From: Callipepla californica brunnescens
Lineage: Eukaryota; Chordata; Aves; Galliformes; Odontophoridae
DNA: 64,000 bases
Assembly (NCBI GenBank): GCA_023055505.1
Contig: JALIRH010000002.1
Span: forward strand, 39,131,733-39,195,732
Direction: 5' to 3'
The translations under genes were made by a program, and so were the position numbers. The notes under the pieces were generated by a model. That model was not told where the DNA came from, searched no databases, and worked only from the letters and a program-made list of their open reading frames with translations. The first letter of the stretch is position 1. Every line of letters starts with the position of its first letter. Positions 12,413 to 24,730 of the stretch are shown here, one piece after another.

Positions 12413-15400
12413 TACATCTCCCATTTCCAGGAAGAACCAGCAGCATGAAGTCAACATTTTCACTGGTGCCTGCAGAAAATCAAAGAGGTCATGGAAGCAC
12501 TGCTGCAAGACAGGCATGCACACAGACCACGCTGGAGAGCACAGATGGAGTGGTGGCCAAACAACCAAGCAATGTGGCTGTGTTCCACCACACCTGGGGC
12601 TGATCTCTGTGCCATGAGACTGTGGAAATCTGACAGACATCATCTTCTTCCTTCTCTCATGCTGTTGTCAGCTTTGAAGGTTTTGATTAAGCTGGCTGTG
12701 ACAGATGGTAGCTATGCAATAATCCAAGACCATCAAACAGTAAGGTTTTGGGGATACCTGGCAAGATTAAATCAGTATGACTGCAAGTTACTCAACAGCT
12801 ACACTGGACTTCCCTGTAGCTGTCCTTAGGTCACAGCCACATTCAGAAGCAGGACTTAAAGCCACAACAACACTCTATAGCTGAATTAGCCCAAAGAACA
12901 CCCAGTGGTGCAATCCCAGGCACTGAGCTTCTAGCTACAAAAGCATGATTTCCAAGACCCGGAACTCTTATGCAGGTATTCTGCAGACTGGTGACCAAGA
13001 ATGGGTGGCCACTGGCTATCGGGTAGGCTCACCGATGATGAAGGAAGCTGAAGAGATGGTCAACGCATAAAGAAGTCAGCCTGCATCAGTGCAGAGGGTG
13101 CTAGCATCTCCAGCAACTTGCAAGACATGACATATTTTGGAGAAAGATATACCAGTACTAAATATTAGTAGATAGGATAATTTTTTTTATGTTAAACACT
13201 TTGGTTCTGAATAGGTATAGCACTACAGAAATATTATCAGTAACAGGTACTCAACATCTGTAACTGTATCACCTCAGAGAGACCTGCTGGGGTATTTTTG
13301 CCTGACACCAGGGATCTACAAATTAGGTCCCAAGAGCATGAGTATGGCATGAACCCTCTGGAAGAGAGATAATCTACCTAGGCTTGAACGTTAACCAAAA
13401 AATATACTTGAATCAACTGTAACAAGCAAGAAGTACGCTTGTCTGCACAGTTAGTACCAGCAAGTAGCTACAGAGCCCTCCCATTCCCTGAAGCACTGCT
13501 CATGATCTCCACTGAGCCAGCAGCCAGCTCCTAGGTGCAATGCTCCAACCATGCACCAAACAGCAACCTGTTTACTTCACAGAACAGAAATGAAGAGAGC
13601 TCCATGCTAGTCAGAAGACTCCGATCGCCGCCTTGACAAAACCATGTACCAAGAGAGCCCTGCTGAAAGATGGAGCAGATACACTGGTACAGAGGTATCT
13701 AACTTGAAGTAGTTTAAGCGGATTTAAACTAAGCTGCTTAATGATACTTGAAAACAAGAACAAGTGCACTTCGAGTGCCATTTGCTTAACTCTGAGACCA
13801 CATCTAATATTCTTCTGAGCATTACAGCAAAAAAAGCACCAGTGGTTTGTGTTATCAAATGCATCGAATCAGAGTAAGCAAGAGACTTTCTCCTTGATTG
13901 GCTCTGGTTCAAGCTCATTCAACTATTACACTCTGGTTTAGGCACCATGTTGTCTGAAAGCTATTGACAGTGGAAGGAGCGAGGAGGAGACGTGGGGAAG
14001 TAATCAGAGGACGGAGACAGGACAGTCTGATTTCTGGGAAGAGAGTAACACCAAACCTACACAGTTTTGCTGAATGCTGATGAACTGCAAATAAAATAGT
14101 TGTATACTGTTGATGTTGAGAGAGGTGAATTATTATGTACGATACATAGGGTTTAACTGAGAATAAAAAGAGTGATACCTAAATACAGAAGTCACCGTAT
14201 CTCAACAGGGGAACTCTGAAGTGAAAGATATATTAGGCTTGGACAGTCTCTCAAGAAAAGTGGAGAATGCCCTACAGTCTGGCTTTTAAAATTATCCCAG
14301 TAAATCTTTATCATATATATTGTAGGCTCAACTGCATTTTCAGTGAGGTGAAATGAAGACTCTAGAAGTGTTTCAAGGAAAGACTCTCAGATGGTATAAA
14401 AGAGCAGAGAACCATCATCCATTCTTCACGTGTATATTCATTTCTCTCACATATTCCATCATTTAATTTCTTAAACAGTCACTCTTTAAAAAAGACTAGC
14501 TCATTAGCCACATCCTATTCCCTTATTGCTATTTCTGCCTTCTCTATTACCTTTCTTTCGCTGCATCTGTCCCAAACCACCCACTTTGCCTCTACTGATT
14601 CCTGCATCTCTGACTTCCCCTGTGTTGTACCACAAAGTTGTGATGCCCTGTAACAGACTGCTCAGTGACAGTCAAGCACACTGTTCTTGCCTCAGACTGC
14701 AGTGTAAATAGGGTAAAGGAATGCAAAGAACTGCACAGCTGGATTTTGGATTCTGGGCTCATCTTTCACTTGTGCTGAAAGTTCAAAGGCTGAAATACAA
14801 AAAGAACTGAAGAATCACCAAGCTTTCCTTTTACCTAAGAGAAAGAAGACAATACATGCTATACATGAGCAAAGTGCATTAAAATCTATTTTAATTTCAA
14901 AATTAAAAGTTGACTAGGAGTAGTGCTAGTGCTGTGAAGAAGCAGCTCTTTCCTTCAGAAAATGGTGCAGGTGAAGACCTTTAGTACAAGCAACTCCTTC
15001 CATGTTCTTCACCTTCTACCAAAATTTCTGATGGGTCATTTTTAGGACTGGGCTCAATTAACTGATATTTTTCACAAGCCGCTTGAGCTACACGCAGAAA
15101 CTGAGTAACATGGAAATTTCTGGAGCAAATTTTTCCACTTCACAGATTGCAAACCTCTATGAGGACAGGGGTATGCTGTCCCAGAACTCTGCAAGAGATT
15201 GCACCCCATCCTCCCACCATGGTCTCCAGTGAGAGCCTTTAAATCATGCAAAGGGGAAAGACAAACCTATGTGGTGGGTGGAGAAACACCGGTAAGCCTT
15301 GCTCTGCCATCACAAAGCATCATCATGACACATTTAGCTCGGAGGAACTAAGGACCAAACTGGAGACAGGTAGCCAAGTCAACCATTCCAGATCAGAGTT

Positions 15401-16353
15401 GGGGGTCTAGGTGACACAGGTCTAAGGGTAGACACAGATAGAGATGGGGCAAGATGGAAACAAGGTGAATCCCGCATATTAGGACCCCAGGCCCGGGCAA
15501 GATAAATCTGCAGCAAAGTCAGTAAATGAAACAAAGGAGTTTTGGCAGAGGAGAACCATGATGATGTAGAAAAGGTAGAAAAAGGAGAGGAGTGCTGAAT
15601 GAATGCAGCATAATACATTAAGCATTGAAGAAAAACAGGTGAGCCTATCTGCTACATGAAGCAAGTGGCCAACTTCTCTACTGTGTCTCAGTTGTGGGGG
15701 CTCGCTTTTGCCAAGGAGACTGAATACAATCCATTCCAGGACTTCAGGGCCTTGCAGAGAGACTGACTGAGCTGACCAGGGCTTCTAATTGTCCCCCAAC
15801 AAAAATAATTCCAAGAAGACAGTGTCCTCTTCAGGTCTCCCACTGCAAGGTGGTAGCACCTCCCCAGAGCATTGTTTTCCCTCCTGATATCCAACTTGGG
15901 AAAGGCTGGAGGTGACCTGGAAGGCACAGAAAGCCTGACAACACACAGCTCAAAATACCTCTACAGCACCATCTAAAGGACCTAAAATATCCAAGTCCAA
16001 CTCAGCTTTTCAGCTAAAAAATTTCCATTTCCAAACCCTAGAGAGACAAAAAATTATTTTGTTTTCTCAATCCATTACTTATTGACTCACTTTATCAGTT
16101 ATTTCAATCCTATTTCAGCTCTTCTAATACCTGCTTTTCACTACAGATGCCCAGAGGCAAAGGTTACTTAGGAATTAGAGGTGTGAATTCATTTCCAGAG
16201 GCAATGAAATGGATTTAACAAAATCTATTGGGTAAATATTTAGCTGCAGGCCTGGTTCTAAGCAAGTCTGTGGAAGTGTGGTTTTACAGCACAAACGAGT
16301 CAGAAAGGGAACTTCAAAAAGGCAGACAGGCCTTTTCTCCGGTTATTTACAAC

Positions 16354-16379
16354 TTTATTTTATTTTTTTATTTTATTTA
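16354..16379. repeat. (TTTTA)n low-complexity repeat
   Basis: Twenty-six bases made only of T and A in imperfect TTTTA units ('tttattttattttttt' and following). A simple-sequence tract, not linked to a recognisable retroelement tail. Confidence 0.85.
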
Positions 16380-16652
16380 CAATTTTGCCACTCAATCTTA
16401 CTCATATAGCAGCCAGAGAAGACAGATATCTAGGCTTTAAAGAGGCTTAGATGTCGTAAAGTGTTGAAATATTTGGCAAAAAGAGGCCTTTTGATGGTGC
16501 TCTTTGCGTACACCTCATTTTTCTTCAACTGAGAAATACTGAAAAGATTTCCACTGGCAATCCCCAACACCAGGACCATTCATTTGTATCAAGTGCCAGT
16601 CATTCTTCACTATATCAGCAGCAGGCTACTTATAGTAGTATCATCAATTGCA

Positions 16653-16671
16653 TTTTTTTTTTTTTTTTTTT
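16653..16671. repeat. Homopolymer T run, 19 bases
   Basis: Uninterrupted T run. Read on the - strand it is a poly-A, but no AATAAA-like signal lies just inside it (to its right) and the adjacent sequence is not recognisable as a processed gene copy, so I call it a simple repeat. Confidence 0.9.
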
Positions 16672-19124
16672 GCACAACATCACAGAGATTTGAGTAAGGT
16701 AGAACAGCACTACAAAGCAATGCTTCTGGATGTAAGTATTCATACGTCAAATGGCTCAATTGCCTACGGGAGGTCATCTTACAGCCAACGGCCCACAAGA
16801 GACCAGTGTAGAACAGATCCTCATCCAAAGTAGCAGTGATCCTGGAAGCCTTTCAAATATTCAGCTTCTGATAGAGTCAGTCCGCCCGCAAAGGTTTTAA
16901 ACATAGCAGTCAGAGCTATAAATAACCCATGGCAGTAATAAGGTCAAAATAATGAGGGGAAAAAATGTAATACTATTCCTTCAAACTCTTTATTTTTCCA
17001 TCTAATTCCCCATATAACAAAGAAAAAGAATACATATTCTTGAAGGTCGTGTTAGCTAGGTAAGGAAAATTCAAGGCTGAGACATGAACAGCTACATTTC
17101 CTTTCTTTTGAATGATCTACTCAAATTGTACTGACATCACTGTCTTGGGGGGTACTAGAAATGTGTGAAAATGTTGCATTATTAATTTACAAATCCATTA
17201 AGACAATGAATTAATGTTCTTCAAAAAAAGTAGGGAGAATCAACCTTTTCATATGCCCAGAAGTTGGTACAGCTGCCATCAATGGTTAAATGACATCAGC
17301 CAAACTCTTCAGCAGTGTCGAAAGCCCAGATCCTGGAACAGTTTTGTATAAGCTACACTGAAAAGCAAAAATACACAAAACCCAATGCTTCGCATTCATC
17401 TGCTTTCCTTTCACCTTTAATATGCAAACATACTGAAAAAAAAACAGCTCATCAAACTTGAATAATATGTTTGCTAGGATCAAAAATACACACAATCTTT
17501 GTCTTGCCTGTTTAATTTTGGTATAACAAAGGATTAGAAAGGAACAAATACAGTACTCTCAAGTGTCCAAAAAGAGTGTGTTTGTTCCCCCTCTGACAGT
17601 CACAGATACTCCTCCTAGGTAAGGAGCAACCCTCCTGCCACTCATCTCTCATCAAAACAATAAAGCTATCCCACAAACTCTGTACTTCTTTTGTACAAAC
17701 AATTTTTTGAAGAAAAAATGAGAGCAACTCCCTTTTCCTTTGTTCTCACTCTCCTTAGGCATACCAAGCAGAGATTACATCTGTGCACATCTGATTATAT
17801 CATGATAAAAGTCTGTTTGTTTTGTATTTGTTTTCCTACTATCGCAAAAACTGGCTGCAAAATTGGCAACAACTGAATGTATACAGGATAGAAAAGCTTT
17901 TAAAATTGAGACTCATAAGCTTCCTGTGGCCAACAGCTACTCAAAACAATCTTTTCTGCTCTATCTTTACCCATGAAAAAGATTTCTACACAGATATCCT
18001 ATTCTTCTAGGGAAGATGCAGCATTTGGAATGCCTCTGTCCCATTACAAGGGTATTTCTGCTTGTTCTGGAAGTCGGGGATATATCTGCAACAAATGTGA
18101 ACTTCAAAATTTATGTATCTGTTTATGCTGATACTTATGGGATAAAAACACAGATTTGGAAAAAGAGGAAATTTAATTTGCATTTCTCATCCTTTTCAGA
18201 GGGTGAATTTAAAAAAGAAAAATGTCTTTTATTTCATTTTTTCCTCAGTAAACAGTTCTCTTGTGTTCCAGTCAGGTAACTGTGAGAAAGTAAATGTCAG
18301 CTCCTTAAAATAAAGGTTTTAGTGTTTTGTTTTTTTTTGGGGGGTGCTGGGTCAGAATTTTGCCTAGAACAACAAGCAGCAGACACTTGGGGAGACTTGT
18401 GCCCAAAGGCACCTGGCCAGTTACCATGAGCACTTGAGCATGATACTGTGGCAAATTTATCTTGGCTGGAACAAACACTGCAAATTTTATTTTGACAAAA
18501 TGGCATCCTAGTATGAACCCTGTTTCTTAAGGAAGCCCATTGTAAAATGCATCATTTCGTTTTTCATTGCTTCCCGACCCTTAGGCTATCCTTCTGAGAT
18601 TAAACACCTGGAACAAGTCAGACCTGGCAAAGCTCTCCGCTCTTTGGATTACTGCCTCACAGAGAAAGGGCAGAGCCGACATCTGTGTGTGCAAACAAAC
18701 ACGCTTAGAAGTGAAAAGCCTTTTATATTGAACACTGATATGGCTTAGCTAGCTGCAAAGTGGATATCCAATACATTGTTTTAAGCTGCTCCAGCAATAT
18801 ACTTTCACAAATGCTGCCTGCATAACATTTGCTAGAAAATGTAATACACTGAATTTGAAAGCCTCAGTAAATATGCCTGAAACTTTGTTTAAATCTATCA
18901 AGTGAAGCCTGCTGAAATCTACACAGAGCTTTAGTGCTGCAGCACAGTCACTGGAAATGCCCTCTCTTTTTGGAACAAAAAGAACTGACTGATGTACATA
19001 GCCACGCTTGTCCTTCACTCCTTAATGCTTCTCTGCTGCTGGCATGACATCTTTCAAAAAGGTTGTGAAATTTAAGTGGCTCTTTCCCAGTACAGTACAT
19101 TTATACCAGCATAAGGGATAGAAA

Positions 19125-19143
19125 GTGTGCGTGTGTACGCACG
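19125..19143. repeat. Alternating purine-pyrimidine tract with small hairpin
   Basis: 'gtgtgcgtgtgtacgcacg' alternates purine and pyrimidine throughout. It contains the arms GTGCGT (19127-19132) and ACGCAC (19137-19142) around a 4-base loop. Such sequence can adopt Z-form or cruciform DNA in principle. No function is implied. Confidence 0.6.
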
Positions 19144-22018
19144 AAAAAAAAGCGAGAGCTCTTCATCTTCTATATAAATATAGAGTTTAATTCTACTTCC
19201 ATTTAAACCAGTAGAAAGGCTTGCACTGACTTCAATGATAATGAATTCAATTTTGTCAGGGTTTTACTCATGTTTAGTTTCAGCTATAATGGTTTACGTT
19301 TTCAAAAGTAACTTGTGATTTAGGACACCTCTATTTCTGGAAATACTGAAAGATATCCATTAGGTGTCTGCCCTTCACAAAAGGAAGAGTTCTCACTCCC
19401 CCTCTGGGATCAAGCTGGGCAATGAAAATAAACATAATCTGAAACCAGAGTCTGGCATGTTTGTATTTTCTGTAGCGTTGCGGTGTTAAAATTAGACTAC
19501 TGCAAGGTTAAATTGTAATGTGAGCAGATCACAATCAAGAGACAGTCAAGATAACAGAACAGCAACATCAAAAATAACAATTGATAAACAATGAATTATG
19601 GCAATGTGTGCACTGGCAGTGTAATTACTCTAAGATTTTCCACAAAAAAGGTGGCATTTATTATAAATGACAAATTCTTGTTCAACTTCAAGTGGCAGAT
19701 GTGAAACACTCACTGATGGGAGATGCGCATCATCATACCAGATCATTTTCCCACACCTTTATCCACTTCAGATAATTTTGGATTTCAAATTATCAGCTGT
19801 TCTATGAAGAAAAGAAATTAACCAAGTGACCTTGAGGGAACAATTTTGGTCATTGATTCCAATGAAAGTAATTTATCCCTTAGCTGTCCAGAATTTTGAT
19901 TGTGAAGTGTTTCTACTCAAAAGTGAATATATATACAGGAGAGGATGGAAAGGCATAAAGATTGAAAGGGATACTCCCAGAAGGGAGGCAGGCTTAAAAT
20001 ATTAGCTATTTCTGTGCAGCAAATCATGGTGCGGGGGGGAAAGAAGTTTCTTTAAAATGCAGGCATAATCTCTTAAAATGTTCTTCCTGACCTGTAGGTA
20101 TTTTCGCATACCAACTTTTCATCTGACACAAAAGTAATTTAAAGGGCCAGGATTCTAGTTAGCAACAGTTTGCACAGTCCTGCCCTTTGAGGCCAGCTTC
20201 AAAGACAGCTGAGTGATGCTCCAGATGACAGAGTCACACTATGTCATGTCTCCAGCACACAGGTGGGACCAGCAGCAGTACAAGGAAACACTGATCACCA
20301 TAATGCCAAGTATTTCCACTTACACACTCCTACTTCTCCAAAAGAACAGAGTTTCAGAAACTGGAGCTTCAAATTTTCATTTCCTCTTTCCAAGAGATAC
20401 AACTGCGTAATATTTATGTCTGGGGTTGGGTTAATTCACGATGAGAAATATCACTATGAAGACACCCTCCCATGTGATAGCACTCACTCCAAAATACACT
20501 GCACCATTTTATTTCTCTTAGAAATTACAACTTACACATAAAACCTTGGTTTGTGAGTATTATAAACAAAGATGGGACATTATAAATAAATACACTGATA
20601 TGAAATTTTTGAAAACAAACTGCTTAGCTCATTGCAACACTGTCCCAGCTCTCCTTATGACTTCATATTAGCCTGGAGTTTGGTCAGAACTCAAACACAC
20701 AGATGTAAGCACACCAAAAGCAAGTGAAAGCATTTTCTGCCCCTTGTCTCACAAATTTCAGATCTGTAGCTGTTCTCTACATCACTGAGTCACACCCTCA
20801 ACTGAGAAGCATTTTCTGAGCTAATGCTAATTGTACCAGTGGATCTCTCATTGAGCTGATCCTTATTTCCTGCGTTCTAGAGAGAGTCACAGGAACAGGA
20901 TGGCCTGGCTAAATTCTTCACTGTCTCTCTGGAATTATTTTTTGAACTTCACTCAAAATTTAAGAGCCTGAGATATTCAGCAATTCAAAACACTTCTGAA
21001 CTGCAGGATCTACTCCTGCACCTATCTGATGCATTCTCTGTCTTACAAAAATACAAAATGAAATAAAAAAGCTCCTGCAACATTGTGAGTTATAAAACTC
21101 GTATGAGTAAATGGAGGTGAAAAGCCCAATTGCAAAATGTTTTTCTGACTGCCAGGCCTGCACAGGTCCCAGGGCAGGTGGGATGGCGGTGCTCTGGCTC
21201 ACAGTACCAGGCCTCACTGCTCGGCCCGGTGGGTTTGAAGGCACAAGGATTCCTGTTGCAGCCAGCTCTGCTTTAAAAATCATGCTTTAGAACCTCTGCT
21301 TTAAAACCAAGGTCCCTTGTGCCAGAATAATCACACTCAGGCTCTTAAAAATCAAAACCTGACCCAAAGTGAATAATTATTTTATTCTGCTTTTAGCCTT
21401 TTCGGTTATTTATGCCATTTACAGTCTCTTACATTGCCAAATGGGAGAAGAACCCCCTGCTAATGGCTAGCTTAAAGCATCCTCCTTCTTCAGCTTCTAA
21501 TCATAGCTCGGGATTATATTTTCCTGCATTTAGTATATCACTGTAATAAAATCACTCTGAAAAGGAGGCTCAGCATTGAGGCGCAGCAAGTAGAAAAAAG
21601 CAGCGTGGCAGGAGATGGTTTCATCTCCTTACACCTGGTGTAGCTGTCTCAGGTTTCTTCTTCAACAAGCAGGCAGTCCGTGTCCCAGTGACACTATCAC
21701 CTCTACTCATTCATCCATAGCTTGTCCTTTCCAAAGATCATTGTTCACTGTTAAAGGTGCAGAAAATAGACTTGCTTCCTCTTTCACCTCATAACATTCC
21801 CTAGCTAGGAAGAAGCCAGGGATACACACACAGGGATACTTCAGAAATAAGTGACTTTATAACTTAAGCATTTTTAGGGTATGCCACGAGCACCCTTTGG
21901 AAGCCTCCTTGAGGCTGCCTTCTAAACAAGTCTCTGTGCAAGCCCATATCTGGCACACAGCCTCTGCCACCTTCAAAGGTCTCCTTTCACATCAGGATGG
22001 AAGGTGTGGTGATGCTGA

Positions 22019-22205
22019 TCATAGAAACATAGAACAACTCAGGTTGGAAAAGACCTTAAAGATCGTCAAGTCCAACCATGACCTAACCATACTACTCTAA
22101 TTAACAACCCTCCGCTAAATTATGTCCCTGAGCACCACATCCAGATGATTTTCAAGCACGTCCACGGACAGAGACTCAACCACCTCCTATCAGTGCCAAC
22201 AAGCA
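22019..22205 (-). mobile_element. CR1 LINE, 3'-end fragment
   Basis: 'tcatagaaacatagaacaac' then 'tcaggttggaaaagacctta' and 'agtccaaccatgacctaacc', followed by 'ctccgctaaattatgtccct' and 'gactcaaccacctcct', is the reverse complement of a CR1 3' region. The element therefore reads on the - strand with its tail at 22019. The copy is 5'-truncated after about 185 bases, and a few bases are lost near its inner end. Its subfamily differs from the 'cctgtgattctgtg' type seen at 43 and 57 kb. Confidence 0.92.
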
Positions 22206-24407
22206 ACTGTTGGGCTCTGGTAATGCCTGATTACAATAACATACGTAGGAAAACAAAGAGGAAGTTTTATTAGAAACAGAGCAAAGATGTGAAGGATGCA
22301 GGTTAAGTCCAGTTAATCTGTCTGAATGCATCTACGACTGACTGTACACAAAGTGCAAAAATAATTGCAGTGAGAATGCTGACACCAATGAGCATTCACA
22401 GGGAATCATACATGTATCTTATGTGTTTTATGAGTGCGAGAAAAGCTCGTCACCAATGAAGACAAGAAGAAAGACATGGAAATAATTAAAGGCAATGAAA
22501 AAGAGCATGGATTATTGGTGATGAGAGAGCTAGGAGAAGGGATTCCTTGCATAAATGTTGAAAGGCATATGTGAAGAAAGAGCATCAGGCTATTAGAAAA
22601 TCTAAGTTTGCTGCAAGGAACAGTATGATGGAGGCAAAAAAGTGCATATACGTGGTAAAGAAGGAGGAATGGGACAGATCAGTGAGAAAAAGAAGCAGCA
22701 AAGTTGGCAGGAAAGGACAGTATAAAAAAAGGAGGAGTAGCAAAAGACAACAAACATTTGGCTGGACAACAAGGGGTACCTTTTGGTGCCCTTCACACTA
22801 AGGTACTGGAAGCTTTTTCAGAGCTCACTGAAGCTGGTGAATCATACCTTTGCACGTAAGAGTTTTCAGAGGTCAAGAGCTAAGTTTCCAACTTGGAATA
22901 AACTCACTAGACTCATGGAATATAAACCTGAATAACATGTATTTGAGGTCAGCCTACTTGTAGAAGACATCAGATTGAAACAGTGCACCAGAGAGGCATT
23001 AAGGCACTTACTCTGTCCGCTGAGTGACTGCTAATGCAGGAGCTATGTGCACAAAGAAAGTCTTAGATGACTGAAGTCATCTATGATCACACTTTGGGCA
23101 AAACAGGATGCGTTAAGACCTTTTTCTCCATCTACCTCCTGTCTCCTCTCTTGCAGTGGAGCTAGCAAGATAAATAAACTCATAAATACATGTTGGGGTT
23201 AAAACCACCCTTTTCCAGCTATCACTGACCGGTGGTTCCAGCGTGATACTCTCCCTTCATATCCATAATTCAGGCATATGCTCTAATGGGAAAAATAATA
23301 AATTAAAAATGTGAAAATGGAAGAGAGCTTTAAATGCAATAAAGCCAATGAAGTCTAACTGGTTACTTGCTAAAAATTACCACAGTGGTGTTAAATCAGG
23401 CACCTAGAAAAGCAAACACAAAAACTGATTTCTTTTGGGAAAGTGGGAATGAATTGTTTTTCCCATCCTTCTACCTGCAGAGACCAACCATCTCTCCAAT
23501 TAGGAAAAAGAAAAAAAAAAACAGTATGTTTTTCTACTAACTGTTCCTCATGAGTATCTTGCTAGTCCATGTCAAAAAAGCCCTCAAAATAAGAGAATTA
23601 TATAGTTGTCTTTTGTGAGGCAGAAGACCTGAAGGATATTTGTGGGACCAATCATTGTTCAACACAATTTGTATTGTGCCAGCACAATATTTCATCTTCA
23701 GTTAACCTTTTAATTTAATGTTCATCTGCTTGCTTTCAATATGATTTAAAGCTGGTAAAAATCCAGGAAATCTTCAATATACGTGAAAGGCAGCCTGACT
23801 GGAATGATAATAAATTCTTAGGTGAGATGTTAGCAGTGATTTCCCGAGCAAATTGACAATAAGGAAGTGTGATGCATTTATGAAGCCTAGAGGTTATGAA
23901 AAGGAAAAAAAAAATCCACTCTTCTTTTTCAGCTTTGCTCTGCTAACTTCAGCAGAATTAACAATCAAGATGTTCCTACTTTTCCACTATTAGCATTCCT
24001 CAGAGCACCCACAGTTCACTGTTGTTGTCGAAGAGTTCCTGAAAGTCTAATCTGCTACTCTAAATTCTAAGCAGCATTTCACACAAAAACATCCATAGCC
24101 AGAGAGAGTTAACAGGCATTAAACTTTCACCTCATTACATAAACGTGTAAGAAACATATACTTAATTACCCTTAGTGGGTAGGCGGCACTGTGCTTCTCA
24201 GCCCTGCAAATCCAGTTACTTTCAATCCAGTAGGTTGCAACTCACACCACGACTGGAACTGGAGAGACAGTCAGAATCACTTCACCATCCTCAGGACAAA
24301 GTTCGGAAGAATTAGCAGGCTACATGTGCAGTAAAAGGAAGGGGAGACTTACAGTTTGTGCCAGTTTCACTCTGCTTGACCCAATGTGATATTAGAAGTG
24401 GATGGCA
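22206..24407. other. Non-coding stretch with a purine-rich segment
   Basis: Positions 22562-22760 are strongly purine-rich on the + strand (many aag, gga and aaa words). A 76-codon, Lys/Arg-rich frame there (22571-22801) is explained by that composition. The remainder is ordinary AT-rich DNA with an A run at 23509-23521. No gene or recognisable transposon was seen. Confidence 0.7.
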
Positions 24408-24730
24408 AGCACATGTGGCCACGGAAGAATACAGGGATCCAGTCCAGACATGCAGAGACGGCATCAGGAAAGCCAAGGTACAGATGGAAGTGAACTTGGT
24501 GAGGGATGTGAAAAATAACAAGAAGGGGTTCTAAAGATATGCTGGTCAGAAGAAAATGGCCAAGGAGTGTGTACGTACCCTCTGACAAACAAGAAGGGAG
24601 AACTGGCTTCAACAGACATTAAGGCTGAGGTACTCAACAAGGATGGGGCCCAGGGCAGCCTGATCAGGTGGGTAGCAACTCTGCCTATGGCAGATGATCT
24701 TTAAAGTCCCTAAACCATTCTATGATTATA
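24408..24730 (+). mobile_element. CR1 LINE copy with reverse-transcriptase region deleted
   Basis: Two separate parts of CR1 lie next to each other. Positions 24408 to about 24640 read as the part of ORF2 between endonuclease and reverse transcriptase: the + strand translation shows 'DVKNNKKGF' and 'KAEVLN'-like words, and a stop within 'ttctaaag' (24529-24536) breaks the frame. At about 24640, within 'actcaacaaggatggggccc', the sequence jumps directly to the CR1 3' end ('gcagcctgatcaggtgggta', then 'gatgatctttaaagtcccta', then 'ccattctatgatta'). The whole reverse-transcriptase domain is missing. Related copies carry several hundred bases or more between these parts. The copy is dead and has no coding capacity. 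Confidence 0.85.

Larger units (their letters stand above)
12413..22018. other. Long non-coding stretch, no gene seen
   Basis: The first 700 bases after the CR1 copy (about 12420-13130) are less AT-rich and hold a 112-codon frame (12491-12829, +) that I do not recognise. The rest is AT-rich with a TTTTA-type repeat, a 19-base T run, a G run at 20033-20039 and a possible conserved-element-like patch near 19440-19720. I see no interspersed repeat of known type and no exon I would defend. Confidence 0.65.

Noticed and set aside
18585..18748. Possible exon: 'cccttag' acceptor-like site followed by 53 stop-free codons ending in TAG
   Set aside because: The acceptor looks good, but no homology is recognised, no partner exon is found and the length is within chance.
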